A stretch of DNA of 64,000 bases from Oribacterium sp. WCC10 (GCF_900113415.1 NZ_FOPH01000015.1:26308-90307); one strand, 5' to 3'. Shown: positions 31,425 to 40,761, numbered from the stretch's first letter. Made by a program: numbers and translations. Notes: generated from the sequence alone by a model not told the origin.

Positions 31425-33590
31425 ATGAAAGACAAGATTTTTTCAGTTTTACAGCGTGTAGGACGAAGCTTTATGCTTCCTATCGCTATGCTCCCGGTTG
31501 CAGGTCTCTTACTTGGACTTGGTAGCAGTTTCACTAACCCGACAACAATTGCCACTTATCATATGGAGGCGATTCTCGGAAGCGGTACACCTATGAATTC
31601 ACTTCTTAACATCATGAATTCTGTTGGAAGTGCCATCTTCAGTAACCTTCCACTCATCTTTGCAGTCGGTGTTGCCATCGGTATGGCAAAGAAGGAGAAG
31701 GAAGTTGCAGCTCTTGCGGCTATGATCGCTTTCTTCGTAATGAACATTACTATTGAAGCTATGCTCAACATCACAGGAATGGTTGTTGACGGTGCAGTTG
31801 CAGAAGGCGTACTTGAGGGTACAGTTACAAGCATCGTTGGAATCAATACCCTTCAGATGGGTGTGTTCGGTGGTATCATCGTAGGTCTTGGTGTTGCTGC
31901 TCTTCACAATAAGTTCTATAAGATAGAGCTTCCGGCAGCCATCTCTTTCTTCGGTGGTTCACGTTTCGTTCCTATCGTTTCAACATTTGCATATATCGGT
32001 GTTGGAATCCTCAGCTTCTATCTCTGGCCATTCGTTCAGAAGGGAATCTTCGCTCTCGGTGGTCTTGTAACAGGAAGCGGATATATCGGAACACTTATCT
32101 TCGGTCTCATCAAGCGTGCACTTATCCCATTCGGACTTCACCACGTATTCTACATGCCATTCTGGCAGACAGCCGTTGGCGGACAGATGGAAGTTGCAGG
32201 TAAGCTTATCCAGGGTGGTCAGAACATCTTCTTTGCTCAGCTTGCTGATTCTCAGAATGTAACACACTTCAGTGCAGATGCGACAAGATACTTCTCCGGA
32301 GAGTTCATTTTCATGATCTTCGGTCTCCCGGGTGCAGCCCTTGCCATGGTACGTACAGCAAAGCCTGAGAAGCGCGGACAGGCCGCAGGTCTTCTTCTCT
32401 CAGCAGCTCTTGCTTCAATGTTTACAGGTATCACAGAGCCTATCGAGTTCTCATTCCTTTTCGTAGCACCAATGCTTTTCGTAGTACAGGTTGTTCTCGC
32501 AGGTTCAGCATATATGATTGCACATATGCTCAATATCGCAGTTGGTCTTACCTTCTCAGGCGGACTTCTTGATCTCTTCTTTTTCGGTATCCTTCAGGGT
32601 AACGAGAAGACAAGCTGGATGCTCATCATTCCTGTTGGTATCATTTACTTCCTGCTTTACTACTTTATCTTCACTTTCCTTATCAAGAAGTTTGATCTCA
32701 AGACACCGGGTCGTGAGGATGATGATCAGGAGACACGTCTTTACAGAAAGGCAGATTATCTTGCAAAGAAAAACGGCGAAAGTTCAGATGCTCAAGCCGT
32801 AACAGATGAAAAGAGCGACCTTATCATGAAGGGTCTCGGCGGAAAGGCAAATATTTCTGACGTTGACTGCTGTGCTACCCGTCTTCGTGTAACTGTTAAG
32901 AAGTCTGAACTTGTAAACGATGGACTTCTCAAGGCTTCAGGTGCATCAGGTGTTGTGCATAAGGGTAACGGCGTACAGGTTATTTACGGACCTTCAGTTA
33001 CTGTCGTTAAGTCAAATCTTGAGGATTACCTTGAGACACAAGAAGACACAGAGTATCATGCCGAGGATAATGCTTCTTCAGACACTTCATCACAGGAAAC
33101 TGCTTCTGCTTCTGAAAAGGCAGTTAAGAAGACAATCATTATCGGAAGCCCGCTTAACGGTGAGGCCAAGGATCTCTCAGAAACACCGGATGAGGCATTT
33201 GCCGGCGGTATGATGGGTCAGGGTGCATGCATGGTTCCGGGTTCAGATACTCTCTATGCTCCTTGTGATGGTGAAGTAACATTTGTATTTGATACAAAGC
33301 ACGCTATCGGCTTTGAAACAGAGGATGGCATCAGCATGCTCTTCCACATGGGTATCGATACAGTTAAGCTTGACGGACAGGGCTTCACAGTTCTCGTTGA
33401 GAACGGCCAGAAAGTAAAGAAGGGTGATCCGATGCTTAAGATGGATCTTGATTTCATCAGCAAGAACGCACCATCTATCGCATCTCCTGTTCTTTGCACA
33501 GATCTCGATGACAACATGAAGGTTCGTCTCATAAAGACCGGAAAGGTTACTAAGGGCGAAGACCTTATTGCTATCGACATTCTCGGGTAA
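31425..33590 (+). CDS. ptsG: Glucose/N-acetylglucosamine-type PTS enzyme IICBA
   Basis: The 721-residue permease has all three PTS domains fused. IIC spans about 1-425 (ten or so helices, with MLPVAGLLLGLGSSF and GITEPIEFSFLFVAP). IIB spans about 460-545 with the phosphorylated Cys483 in DCCATRLRVT. IIA of the Glc type spans about 570-721 with the active His641 in LFHMGIDTV. A Ser/Glu-rich linker separates IIB and IIA. It imports a hexose while phosphorylating it. Glucose is favoured by the GlcT-like regulator next door; GlcNAc or maltose-type sugars are alternatives. Expression is gated by a RAT site and two terminators in the leader. Confidence 0.92.
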   Translation: MKDKIFSVLQRVGRSFMLPIAMLPVAGLLLGLGSSFTNPTTIATYHMEAILGSGTPMNSLLNIMNSVGSAIFSNLPLIFAVGVAIGMAKKEKEVAALAAMIAFFVMNITIEAMLNITGMVVDGAVAEGVLEGTVTSIVGINTLQMGVFGGIIVGLGVAALHNKFYKIELPAAISFFGGSRFVPIVSTFAYIGVGILSFYLWPFVQKGIFALGGLVTGSGYIGTLIFGLIKRALIPFGLHHVFYMPFWQTAVGGQMEVAGKLIQGGQNIFFAQLADSQNVTHFSADATRYFSGEFIFMIFGLPGAALAMVRTAKPEKRGQAAGLLLSAALASMFTGITEPIEFSFLFVAPMLFVVQVVLAGSAYMIAHMLNIAVGLTFSGGLLDLFFFGILQGNEKTSWMLIIPVGIIYFLLYYFIFTFLIKKFDLKTPGREDDDQETRLYRKADYLAKKNGESSDAQAVTDEKSDLIMKGLGGKANISDVDCCATRLRVTVKKSELVNDGLLKASGASGVVHKGNGVQVIYGPSVTVVKSNLEDYLETQEDTEYHAEDNASSDTSSQETASASEKAVKKTIIIGSPLNGEAKDLSETPDEAFAGGMMGQGACMVPGSDTLYAPCDGEVTFVFDTKHAIGFETEDGISMLFHMGIDTVKLDGQGFTVLVENGQKVKKGDPMLKMDLDFISKNAPSIASPVLCTDLDDNMKVRLIKTGKVTKGEDLIAIDILG

Positions 33591-33651
33591 AAAACATATA
33601 ATGACGATACAGAGCTAAAAAAACCTGATTAGCTTTAGATTCGAGATTTAT

Positions 33652-33685
33652 AACCCCTTTCAGGAATTGCCTGGGAGGGGTTTTT
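33652..33685 (+). terminator. Terminator between the PTS gene and the antiterminator gene
   Basis: AACCCC and GGGGTT enclose an inner CAGG/CCTG stem, followed by TTTTTAAG. It should reduce but may not abolish read-through into the regulator gene. Confidence 0.7.
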
Positions 33686-33706
33686 AAGACAAAGGATAAT
33701 ATAAAT

Positions 33707-34567
33707 ATGTATCGTGTTAGAAAAGTATTAAACCATAATTCTATTATTGTTGTAGGATCTGATGAGAATACAACAGCTGATCCGGAGTGTGATGAAGGTC
33801 TTAAGACTTATCTGGTTCTTCATAAGGGTATAGGATTCGGTGTAAAGATTACAGAGCGGATAGATATTCCCAAAGATGCATCCATATATTCTCTCGAAAA
33901 AACCACTGAACGAGGCAATGCCATGTCCATCGTCAATGCGGTTGATCCCATATGTCTTGAGATTTCGGATGCTGTACTTGATGAAGCCGAGAATGTCTTC
34001 GGGAAAGTTGACAGAAGTATAGTCTTCCCTATGGCAGATCATCTGGCATTTGCTATTCAGAGAATCAAAAAGGGTGAAAGCATCAGAAACCCTTTGAAGG
34101 ATGACATTCGTCTTCTCTTCCATATGGAGTATCAGGTTGCGGAAACCGTTGTTCCGATCCTTGAACAGAAAACGGGCCATATCGTAAATGAAGATGAGAT
34201 CGGTTTTCTCGCCTTGCATGTTCACTCTGCTATCGTTAATGAGAATGTAGCCAGATCTCTTCAGACTGCACAGATAGTACGTAACTGTATCTCCTATATC
34301 GAAGAAAAAACCGGCCATAAGCTGGAAGTTACATCTCTCGGATATAACCGTATGATGAATCATATTCGTTATATGGTTACCCGTATTGAGACCGGAGAAC
34401 TTCTGAAAATGAATCTCAATGACTACATGGAGATGAAGTATCCGGATACATTTAAACTTTCTGCTGACATCTGCAATCAGATGAGCAGGCTTTTGAAGAA
34501 GTCGTATCAGGATGCAGAGATCGGCTATCTCGCAATGCACATAGCAAGAGTTATCGGAGTGGAATAA
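33707..34567 (+). CDS. glcT: BglG/LicT/GlcT-family transcription antiterminator
   Basis: The 286-residue protein has the N-terminal RNA-binding CAT domain (about 1-60, MYRVRKVLNHNSIIVVG start) and two PTS regulation domains, PRD1 at about 65-170 and PRD2 at about 175-286, with histidines in FPMADHLAFAI, FLALHVHSAI, MMNHIRYMVTR and YLAMHIARV. Phosphorylation of PRD histidines by HPr and by the PTS enzyme sets its activity. It would bind the RAT at 31281-31309 and let transcription pass into the PTS gene when sugar is present. GlcT is inferred from its partner; LicT-like specificity cannot be excluded. Confidence 0.88.
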   Translation: MYRVRKVLNHNSIIVVGSDENTTADPECDEGLKTYLVLHKGIGFGVKITERIDIPKDASIYSLEKTTERGNAMSIVNAVDPICLEISDAVLDEAENVFGKVDRSIVFPMADHLAFAIQRIKKGESIRNPLKDDIRLLFHMEYQVAETVVPILEQKTGHIVNEDEIGFLALHVHSAIVNENVARSLQTAQIVRNCISYIEEKTGHKLEVTSLGYNRMMNHIRYMVTRIETGELLKMNLNDYMEMKYPDTFKLSADICNQMSRLLKKSYQDAEIGYLAMHIARVIGVE

Positions 34568-34578
34568 GCATAAACTAA

Positions 34579-34616
34579 GGAATTCACGAATTATAATGAT
34601 TCGGGATTCCTTTTTT
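34579..34616 (+). terminator. Intrinsic terminator of the antiterminator gene
   Basis: GGAATTCACGAAT and ATTCGGGATTCC pair with two mismatches, followed by TTTTTT. It begins 12 bases after the stop. Confidence 0.8.
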
Positions 34617-34746
34617 ATTACAGGGAATTGTTTGATTTTTTTTTTATTTCAGACTCATTTAAGCTTTCAGGGATATGATTCTCACATAACAACTGAAATG
34701 AAGTTCAAAATACAATGAATTTCACATTTTCATGATTTGGGATTAC

Positions 34747-34772
34747 GTCAGTTTAAATTCAATTTAACTGAC
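34747..34772 (+). repeat. Inverted repeat in the leader of the beta-helix lipoprotein
   Basis: GTCAGTTTAAA and TTTAACTGAC pair with one bulge about 30 bases before the start codon. It could be an operator or an mRNA hairpin. No T-run follows. Confidence 0.4.
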
Positions 34773-34799
34773 TGTTCTGAAAGAAATGAGGACATTACT

Positions 34800-36338
34800 A
34801 TGAAGAAAAAAATACTTATGCTTATGGCAGCATCAATGCTTGCCACAAATATTGTTGCCTGCAGCGCTGAGACAGAAATACCTGTTGTTACATCGGAAGA
34901 TACGACTGAAAACAATGACTCTGCTTCTGATAGTGGTACTGAAGCCGCATCACAGGAAGATAAAAAGGATGTTGAAAGTCATGAGGAAAAGACAACCTTT
35001 GAGAATGATGAAGACGGCGGTCATGCGATACACGCTGATGGCGAAGACATTTCCTATGAAAACATTGAAGTAAAAAAGACAGGTGAATCCGGCAGCGAGG
35101 AAGCTGATTTCTATGGTGACAATGCAGCCGTATTTGCTGAAAACGGCGCCACATTAAATATTAAGAATGCAGAAATCACGACTGATGGCGGTCACGCCAA
35201 TGCCGTATTCAGTTACGGTGAGGGTACTACAGTAAATATCTCCGATTCTACTATAAGGACAAACTCCAACAATTCCGGTGGTCTCATGACAACAGGCGGC
35301 GGAACAATGAATGCTGAAAATCTTGACATAATAACCCAGGGTGGCTCATCGGCTGCTATCCGTTCTGACAGAGGCGGTGGAACCGTAAACGTCACCGGTG
35401 GCTACTATGAAACAAATGGTTCCGGTTCTCCGGCTATTTATTCTACAGCTGATATCACAGTAAAGAATGCTGAACTTGTTTCAAATGTGGCTCAGGGTGT
35501 TGTTGTGGAAGGAAAGAATTCTGTTGTTCTTGATAATGTTAACCTGACAGCAAACAACACTAAGAAAAACAGCAAGAAATCAGATGTTTACCAGGCTGTA
35601 ATGCTTTACCAGTCCATGTCCGGTGATGCGGATGAAGGAACTGCCATATTTAAGATGAACGGCGGTTCCCTTGTTAATAAGAACGGTGGAATATTCTATG
35701 TAAACAACACAACTGCCGAAATAGATATAGAAGATGTTGATTTTACTTATGCAAGTGACGACTTCCTTCGTATTGAAGCTGCCGGATGGGGATCTGAAGG
35801 CTCGAATGGCGGTCAGGTTACATTTACCGCAACTAAGCAGGCGTTTGAAGGAAATACTGTAGTTGACAACATTTCAACTCTCAATATGTATCTTAATGAT
35901 GGAACAGTTTACTCCGGTGCGATAAATACTGACGGAGCGGCAGGTGCTGTATATGTAGAGATTTCTGAAGACTCCACATGGAAACTTACAGGAGATTCAT
36001 ACATCACAAGCCTTACCTGTGATGAGGATGCCATCGACCTTAATGGCTTTACTCTATATGTAAATGGAACGGCCTATGAGGAAGGCACAAGCTCAACAGG
36101 TGAAGCTGTTGACGCTTATAAAGGATCAACTTCCGATAAGAATACTAAATCTGACAAGGGTAAAAATGATTCAAAGCCTGATAGTGATCATGCAAAACCG
36201 GGAAATGGAGAAAAGCCTTCAGGCAAACCGGATAAAAAACCGGAGTCATCTGAGAACGGAAAGAAATCATCAAAAAACAGTGACGAAAAGTCCAATGACA
36301 GTTCTTCAAAGAAAATGTCAGCTGATAAGAAAGAATAG
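34800..36338 (+). CDS. Beta-helix-like surface lipoprotein
   Basis: The ATG at 34800 behind GAGG gives 512 residues with a lipoprotein signal (NIVAC, Cys21). Residues about 25-75 form an acidic linker. Residues about 75-420 consist of short strand-turn repeats rich in Gly, Asn, Thr and Ser (NIKNAEITTDGGHANAVF, NISDSTIRTNSNNSGG, NVTGGYYETNGSGSPAIY), as in right-handed parallel beta-helices of adhesins and carbohydrate-active proteins. The last 90 residues are Lys/Ser/Asp-rich and low in complexity, perhaps wall-spanning. No catalytic motif is recognised. It is a single gene downstream of the PTS unit; adhesion or polysaccharide binding is a guess. Confidence 0.78.
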   Translation: MKKKILMLMAASMLATNIVACSAETEIPVVTSEDTTENNDSASDSGTEAASQEDKKDVESHEEKTTFENDEDGGHAIHADGEDISYENIEVKKTGESGSEEADFYGDNAAVFAENGATLNIKNAEITTDGGHANAVFSYGEGTTVNISDSTIRTNSNNSGGLMTTGGGTMNAENLDIITQGGSSAAIRSDRGGGTVNVTGGYYETNGSGSPAIYSTADITVKNAELVSNVAQGVVVEGKNSVVLDNVNLTANNTKKNSKKSDVYQAVMLYQSMSGDADEGTAIFKMNGGSLVNKNGGIFYVNNTTAEIDIEDVDFTYASDDFLRIEAAGWGSEGSNGGQVTFTATKQAFEGNTVVDNISTLNMYLNDGTVYSGAINTDGAAGAVYVEISEDSTWKLTGDSYITSLTCDEDAIDLNGFTLYVNGTAYEEGTSSTGEAVDAYKGSTSDKNTKSDKGKNDSKPDSDHAKPGNGEKPSGKPDKKPESSENGKKSSKNSDEKSNDSSSKKMSADKKE

Positions 36339-36392
36339 TAAACTTAACATTATGGAACTATCCATTCACAAGCTTTAGGAATTTCTTATCAT

Positions 36393-37160
36393 TCAACCCA
36401 GACCGACGTCTAATGCCATCATAAGAATGAATCCCAGTGCAAAAGATATTGTTCCGATGTTTGAATGCTCTCCCTCGGACATTTCAGGGATGAGTTCCTC
36501 TACCACAACATATATCATAGCTCCTGCTGCAAAGCTCAGAAGATAAGGCATCAGAGGAACGAAAAAACCTGATGCGGCAATGACCAGAAGTGCACCTATC
36601 GGTTCAACTATTCCGGATAAAACACCATACCAGAAAGTCTTTACTTTAGGAACGCCTTCGCCCAAAAGCGGCATGGAAACTATTGCACCTTCAGGAAAGT
36701 TCTGTATCGCAATACCGATAGCCAGAGCCAAAGCTCCTGAAAAAGAAATAGTACTGTTTCCGTAAAGCCAGCCTGCACATACTATTCCTACAGCCATTCC
36801 TTCCGGCAGATTATGAAGGGTAACTGCAAGGACAAGCTTTGTTGTCCTCTTAAGTCCGCTTCTTGGGCCTTCCTCGCATTTATCCAGATGCATATGAGGT
36901 GTTACCATATCCATAAATAGAAGGAAAAGCATTCCTATTCCGAATCCAATTGATACAGGAATAAATCCCAGTTTTCCCATTTCTGCAGTCTGATCAAGTG
37001 CAGGAAGAAGGAGACTGAAAAAAGATGCAGATACCATCACTCCCGAAGCAAAGCCTGTCAGGGCACGCTGCATCTTCTGACCCATCTCTTTTTTAAATAA
37101 AAATACACTGGCGGCTCCCAATGCTGTTCCTAAAAAGGGAATAATAATTATACTCCACAT
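36393..37160 (-). CDS. ZIP-family metal transporter
   Basis: The ATG at 37160 lies nine bases after GGAG and is preferred over 37166, giving 255 residues. Eight membrane helices are visible. The ZIP signature HNLPEGMAVG is in helix 4 (near residue 118), and FPEGAIVSMPLL in helix 5 supplies the second metal site (Asn-Phe-Pro-Glu-Gly in place of the usual His). A His-rich metal loop appears as MVTPHMHLDKCEEG near 88-101. ZIP proteins bring zinc, iron or manganese into the cytoplasm. The gene is convergent with the lipoprotein gene and has no partner. Confidence 0.9.
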   Translation of the reverse strand: MWSIIIIPFLGTALGAASVFLFKKEMGQKMQRALTGFASGVMVSASFFSLLLPALDQTAEMGKLGFIPVSIGFGIGMLFLLFMDMVTPHMHLDKCEEGPRSGLKRTTKLVLAVTLHNLPEGMAVGIVCAGWLYGNSTISFSGALALAIGIAIQNFPEGAIVSMPLLGEGVPKVKTFWYGVLSGIVEPIGALLVIAASGFFVPLMPYLLSFAAGAMIYVVVEELIPEMSEGEHSNIGTISFALGFILMMALDVGLG

Positions 37161-37243
37161 AGTCATCAACTCCTTTTCTCAATGACAGGGGATTCAAGTC
37201 ATTTCTGTCCACGATATTCTACTGTCCTGTTTGAAATCAACAA

Positions 37244-37273
37244 CAAAGGGCTGCCACAGACAGCCACTCCTTT
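37244..37273 (-). terminator. Possible terminator of the prolyl-tRNA editing gene
   Basis: GGCTG and CAGCC with outer AAAG/CTTT pair around seven bases. The minus strand then reads TTGTTGTTGATTT, a weak T-rich tail. Confidence 0.4.
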
Positions 37274-37329
37274 ATTAGTTTTAGATGTTCACAATTAAAA
37301 TGGATATATGAAATCACTACAGTATTTGG

Positions 37330-37875
37330 TTAATCTTCTCCCACCAAATGAACCGTCATATACTGATGTCCTACGGCAGGAAGAAACTTTTTTATTACGT
37401 CATCAGTACGCATTTTCAGACTGGATGTATTGACACAGGGATGACATCCGATAAACTCGTCTTTCAACACATCCTCATCGATAAGAAGTTGTACTTCATG
37501 TTCTTTGTCATTCATCAGTCCCATGATGCTGACAGAGCCCGGTTCTATATCCAGATACTTCAGCATATCCTCAGGCCCGGCAAAGGAAAGTCTGGAGGAA
37601 TTTATCTGGGCAGACAATTCCTTTGTCTTAAACTTCTTATCACCCGGCATCATCAAGAGATAAAATGATGTCTTCTGACGATTACACAGAAACAGATTCT
37701 TGCAGATCACAACTTCCAGAATCTTATCTACCTCATTGCAGGCCTCCATGGTATCTGTGCGCTCATGATCTGTTCTTTTATATTCAATTCCAAGAGAATC
37801 CAACAGATCGTAAGTGCGTATCTCTCTTTGCAGCCTGCCTTCAACATTCTCCGGTCTTCCATTCATTAACTCCAT
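37330..37875 (-). CDS. Prolyl-tRNA editing (YbaK/ProX) domain protein
   Basis: The start is the ATG at 37875, with GGGAGG upstream, giving 181 residues. It matches the free-standing ProXp-ala class: an N-terminal helix, DHERTDTMEACNEVDKILEVVICKNLFLCNR near 40-70 (containing the catalytic Lys of CKNLFL), and FIGCHPCVNTSSLKM near 143-157. These enzymes clear Ala mis-attached to tRNA-Pro. It looks full length. It is separated from yqeY upstream by a terminator and a nested palindrome, so it probably has its own promoter. Confidence 0.9.
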   Translation of the reverse strand: MELMNGRPENVEGRLQREIRTYDLLDSLGIEYKRTDHERTDTMEACNEVDKILEVVICKNLFLCNRQKTSFYLLMMPGDKKFKTKELSAQINSSRLSFAGPEDMLKYLDIEPGSVSIMGLMNDKEHEVQLLIDEDVLKDEFIGCHPCVNTSSLKMRTDDVIKKFLPAVGHQYMTVHLVGED

Positions 37876-38027
37876 CAACTTTCCTCCCATAATCTCCCAT
37901 CTTAGTATTAGCGTTTTTAATATATCACCTTGAAACTGGCGTAACTACAGCACTTTTATGATTTGTCTTCAGTGGCTTTATTTGAAACGGATATACTAAA
38001 TGGTCGATTCCGCGTTGGTCATCAAAT

Positions 38028-38068
38028 GCCTGAATGGTCTTTTGTGCAAGCACAACGACCATTCGGGC
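38028..38068. repeat. Nested palindrome R3, copy 2
   Basis: GCCTGAATGGTC and GACCATTCGGGC pair over 12 bases (one wobble) and enclose TTTTGTGCAAGCACAAC, the reverse complement of the core seen at 17278-17323. The outer stem is unrelated between copies. Confidence 0.5.
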
Positions 38069-38087
38069 TATTGATGGCTTTATCACG

Positions 38088-38124
38088 AAAAAAGCTACTT
38101 TACAATTATACATTGTAAAGTAGC
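38088..38124 (-). terminator. Intrinsic terminator of yqeY
   Basis: On the minus strand GCTACTTTACAAT and ATTGTAAAGTAGC pair perfectly over 13 bases around five, followed by TTTTTTC. Confidence 0.9.
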
Positions 38125-38147
38125 CTATTGTCATAGAATCACCGCTA

Positions 38148-38588
38148 TTATTTGCAAAGCCCGGCAACAATCATATTTATAACCTTACCGTCAGCCTTAC
38201 CCTTGAGAGCCGGCATGATTTCTTTCATTATTGCTCCCTTATTCTTTGTTGCAATCACTTCAGCAAACTTCTCATTCAGGAATGTCTTGATTTCGTCCTC
38301 TGACATCATAGTCGGAGCGTACTCATTGATGACATCATATCTGAACTGATACTCCGCCTTAAGCTCTGCTCTGTCGTCAGGGCAGGTATCAATCTGCTCC
38401 TTGACTGTTTTCAGGGATTTAAGGATTACCTGATCAACAAGATCATCACCGATATTGTCTCTGCTGCCGGAATCAATAGCAACTTTCTTGACATCGGAGA
38501 TAACAGATGAGATAGCATCCTTTCTGGCCTTGTCTCTGGCCTTCATTGCAGCAATCATATCTTTTTGAAGATTCTCAAACTTACTCAT
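38148..38588 (-). CDS. GatB/YqeY domain protein
   Basis: The 146-residue protein is the stand-alone YqeY family: MKARDKARKDAISSVISDVKK at the N-terminus (positions 15-35) and FAEVIATKNKGAIMKEIMPALKGKADGKVI near the C-terminus (about 108-138), the same fold as the tRNA-binding tail of GatB. It probably helps an aminoacyl-tRNA amidotransferase or binds tRNA; its exact role is not settled in any species I know. The ATG at 38588 has AGGAA upstream. It lies 71 bases after the nucleotidase gene in the other direction of reading and ends in a perfect terminator. Confidence 0.88.
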   Translation of the reverse strand: MSKFENLQKDMIAAMKARDKARKDAISSVISDVKKVAIDSGSRDNIGDDLVDQVILKSLKTVKEQIDTCPDDRAELKAEYQFRYDVINEYAPTMMSEDEIKTFLNEKFAEVIATKNKGAIMKEIMPALKGKADGKVINMIVAGLCK

Positions 38589-38659
38589 AACTATTCCTTC
38601 TTTCTGTATGTCAATACAGAGTATATTGTAGCACTTAATAAGGATGTAAGTGAGTCAAA

Positions 38660-40531
38660 TCATTCAAGAATCTTTATCCTTCCATCACCGTAAGGATCAG
38701 AATACTCACCTCCGACTGCTCCTCCCAGCTTCTCTGTTATGTACTCTATGAGAACCTGATTATCAAGCTTAAATCTGTCTTCTATAACCTTATCCCCATC
38801 GAACATGGTGAAACCGTCTCCTTTATCCTGTATGGTGTAGTCATGACATGCCAGAGTATACTTTGCCTTGGGATCTATAGGTTTGTCCCCTACAAGAACA
38901 TTCTGTACCCTTCGCTCTCCCTTTATCCCGACAAACATGGAATGATCATCAGCAATGCAGGGTGAATCGATCTTAGTGTTTACTTCATAGGACAGTCCGG
39001 ACACCTGAAGAAATCCGCCGCACTCATCCGGTATAGAACGGGCTCCCCATTCCAGTGCATCCAGTATCTGCTGTCCGGTTACTTCTATCATTGACACCAT
39101 ATTGCCATAAGGAAATACATCAATGATATTTCCGTAAGTGATGTCGCCTTTCTCGATATTAGCCCTTATACATCCTCCGTTAGCGATAGCAATGTCCGCG
39201 CCGGAAGACCATCTGTAGGCATCAGCACAGAAATCACCAAGATTTGTCTCTGCACGTCTCACCATACGTATGGGATTTCCATTGTTATCTGTTTCCTTAG
39301 GATCATTAACTGTCAGCTCAACATCTGTTTTTGCCACAACTTCATTCATCTTTTCGCCAAGCTCAGCTTTGACTTCCTGAACCATATCACCGATCTCGTT
39401 GTTTATTCCCAAAAGCGCAGGTGCGGAATCTTTATTAGGCCAGCTCCATACATCGGTCTTAAGTACCTTTTTATCAGCGGAAATATGACTGTAGCCAATG
39501 CAGTTAAGCTTTGTTCCGACGGCAGATCTAGTAACCTCTTTTCCGCTCTTATCTTTCATGACTATCTGCTCTGTATCATGGCTGTGACCATCCAAAAAGA
39601 CATCTATGCCCTCGGTATGTTCAATTATATCCTTATAGGTCCACGGACTGTAGGTATCATAAAGTCCCATATGTCCGATCACATAAACAAGATCCGCTCC
39701 TTCTTTTCTGACATCATCCACCGCCTTCTGCACAGCATCGTAAACCTTTTGTCCGGTGTCATCCTGAAGGAATCCATATATATAATTTCCCTTGTCATCC
39801 TGGAAAAATTTAGGAGTTGACGTTGTTATGGAGGTTGGTGTGGTGACTCCCACAAAACCGATTTTCATGCCTGCTATTTCCTTGATGGCGTAGGGTTCAA
39901 ACACCAGCTTATCATTTTTAGTGAAATTGCAGCAGATATATTTATACTCCGCTTCATTTTCCGCAAGCTTCAGAAAATCCTCCATACCGTAATCAAATTC
40001 ATGATTACCGGGTATTGCAAAATCATAATTCAGTTCATTCATGATCCTGACGATGTCCGCACCCTTTGTAAGAGTTCCCACAGCTTCCCCCTGAATAGCA
40101 TCTCCGTCATCTACAAGAATTGTCTCATATCCTTCAGATTCAAGATTATCTCTGATGGCAGCGAGTCCCGCATATCCGAAACCTTCATCGATTCCACAGT
40201 GTACATCACTGGTAAAGAGTATATATACTTCACCGTTCTTTTCGCTCTTTTCCTTTTGTGAATTATTCTCTCCGGAACTCTTTGTTGAAGCATCAGCCTT
40301 TGTCTCTTTGGTTTTAGCTTCTTCATTGCTTCCCTTTTCTTCAGCAAAAGAATCTAATGTCCCGGTTGCTGTCTCCGCTTTGACTGTCTCACCTTTTTCT
40401 GACTGAGATGGTGTCAACGCCGGCTCGATGTCCGTGACACCGCATCCCGCTGCAGTTCCCACCAGCAAAATCGAAATACATCCCGCCAAAATACTCCTTA
40501 GTTTTCCTGGTAACAAATGATTCTTTTTCAC
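38660..40531 (-). CDS. Secreted 5'-nucleotidase/2',3'-cyclic phosphodiesterase-type lipoprotein
   Basis: The 623-residue protein has a lipoprotein signal (GTAAGC, Cys30) followed by a Lys/Glu/Thr linker to about residue 98. The metallophosphatase domain then begins with ILFTSDVHCGIDEG, with GNHEFDYG near 176 and DGHSHDTEQ near 312. The C-terminal nucleotidase domain carries NLGDFCADAYRW, ANGGCIRANIEKGDITYG and GDGFTMFDGD. It should release nucleosides or phosphate outside the cell, in contrast to the two signal-less paralogs at 27.8-30.9 kb. Its products could feed the BMP-type nucleoside importer at 55-60 kb, though nothing in the sequence links them. Confidence 0.9.
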   Translation of the reverse strand: MKKNHLLPGKLRSILAGCISILLVGTAAGCGVTDIEPALTPSQSEKGETVKAETATGTLDSFAEEKGSNEEAKTKETKADASTKSSGENNSQKEKSEKNGEVYILFTSDVHCGIDEGFGYAGLAAIRDNLESEGYETILVDDGDAIQGEAVGTLTKGADIVRIMNELNYDFAIPGNHEFDYGMEDFLKLAENEAEYKYICCNFTKNDKLVFEPYAIKEIAGMKIGFVGVTTPTSITTSTPKFFQDDKGNYIYGFLQDDTGQKVYDAVQKAVDDVRKEGADLVYVIGHMGLYDTYSPWTYKDIIEHTEGIDVFLDGHSHDTEQIVMKDKSGKEVTRSAVGTKLNCIGYSHISADKKVLKTDVWSWPNKDSAPALLGINNEIGDMVQEVKAELGEKMNEVVAKTDVELTVNDPKETDNNGNPIRMVRRAETNLGDFCADAYRWSSGADIAIANGGCIRANIEKGDITYGNIIDVFPYGNMVSMIEVTGQQILDALEWGARSIPDECGGFLQVSGLSYEVNTKIDSPCIADDHSMFVGIKGERRVQNVLVGDKPIDPKAKYTLACHDYTIQDKGDGFTMFDGDKVIEDRFKLDNQVLIEYITEKLGGAVGGEYSDPYGDGRIKILE

Positions 40532-40602
40532 TGTCCATCCTCCTATAAAAAAAAGTCAATCCCACTATTTATAGTTCGGCAGAAAGAACTATTTTTATTA
40601 TG

Positions 40603-40711
40603 ATATGATGCAAGGGGCAAAAGTACCAAATCAGGTGCCTGCACGATGATTTGAGACTTTATGATCCGCACAAAGCGATCCGATATAGTCTTTTGACACT
40701 CAAGTCGTATT
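40603..40711. repeat. MITE-like repeat R2, short copy
   Basis: It begins ATGATGCAAGGGGCAAAAG and ends (reverse-complemented) ACGACTTGAGTGTCAAAAG, imperfect terminal inverted repeats. The first 62 bases match the right part of the copy at 4337-4541, including the AAATCA/TGATTT hairpin. It sits between the SDR gene and the nucleotidase gene. Confidence 0.6.
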
Positions 40712-40761
40712 ATGTTCAAAAGGTCAGAAGAGTTTTAAGCTCCACTGACCTTTACTTCATT

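Noticed and set aside
33728..34540. Minus-strand frame of 270 codons
   Set aside because: It is antisense to the clear antiterminator gene and shows no domain or start signal.
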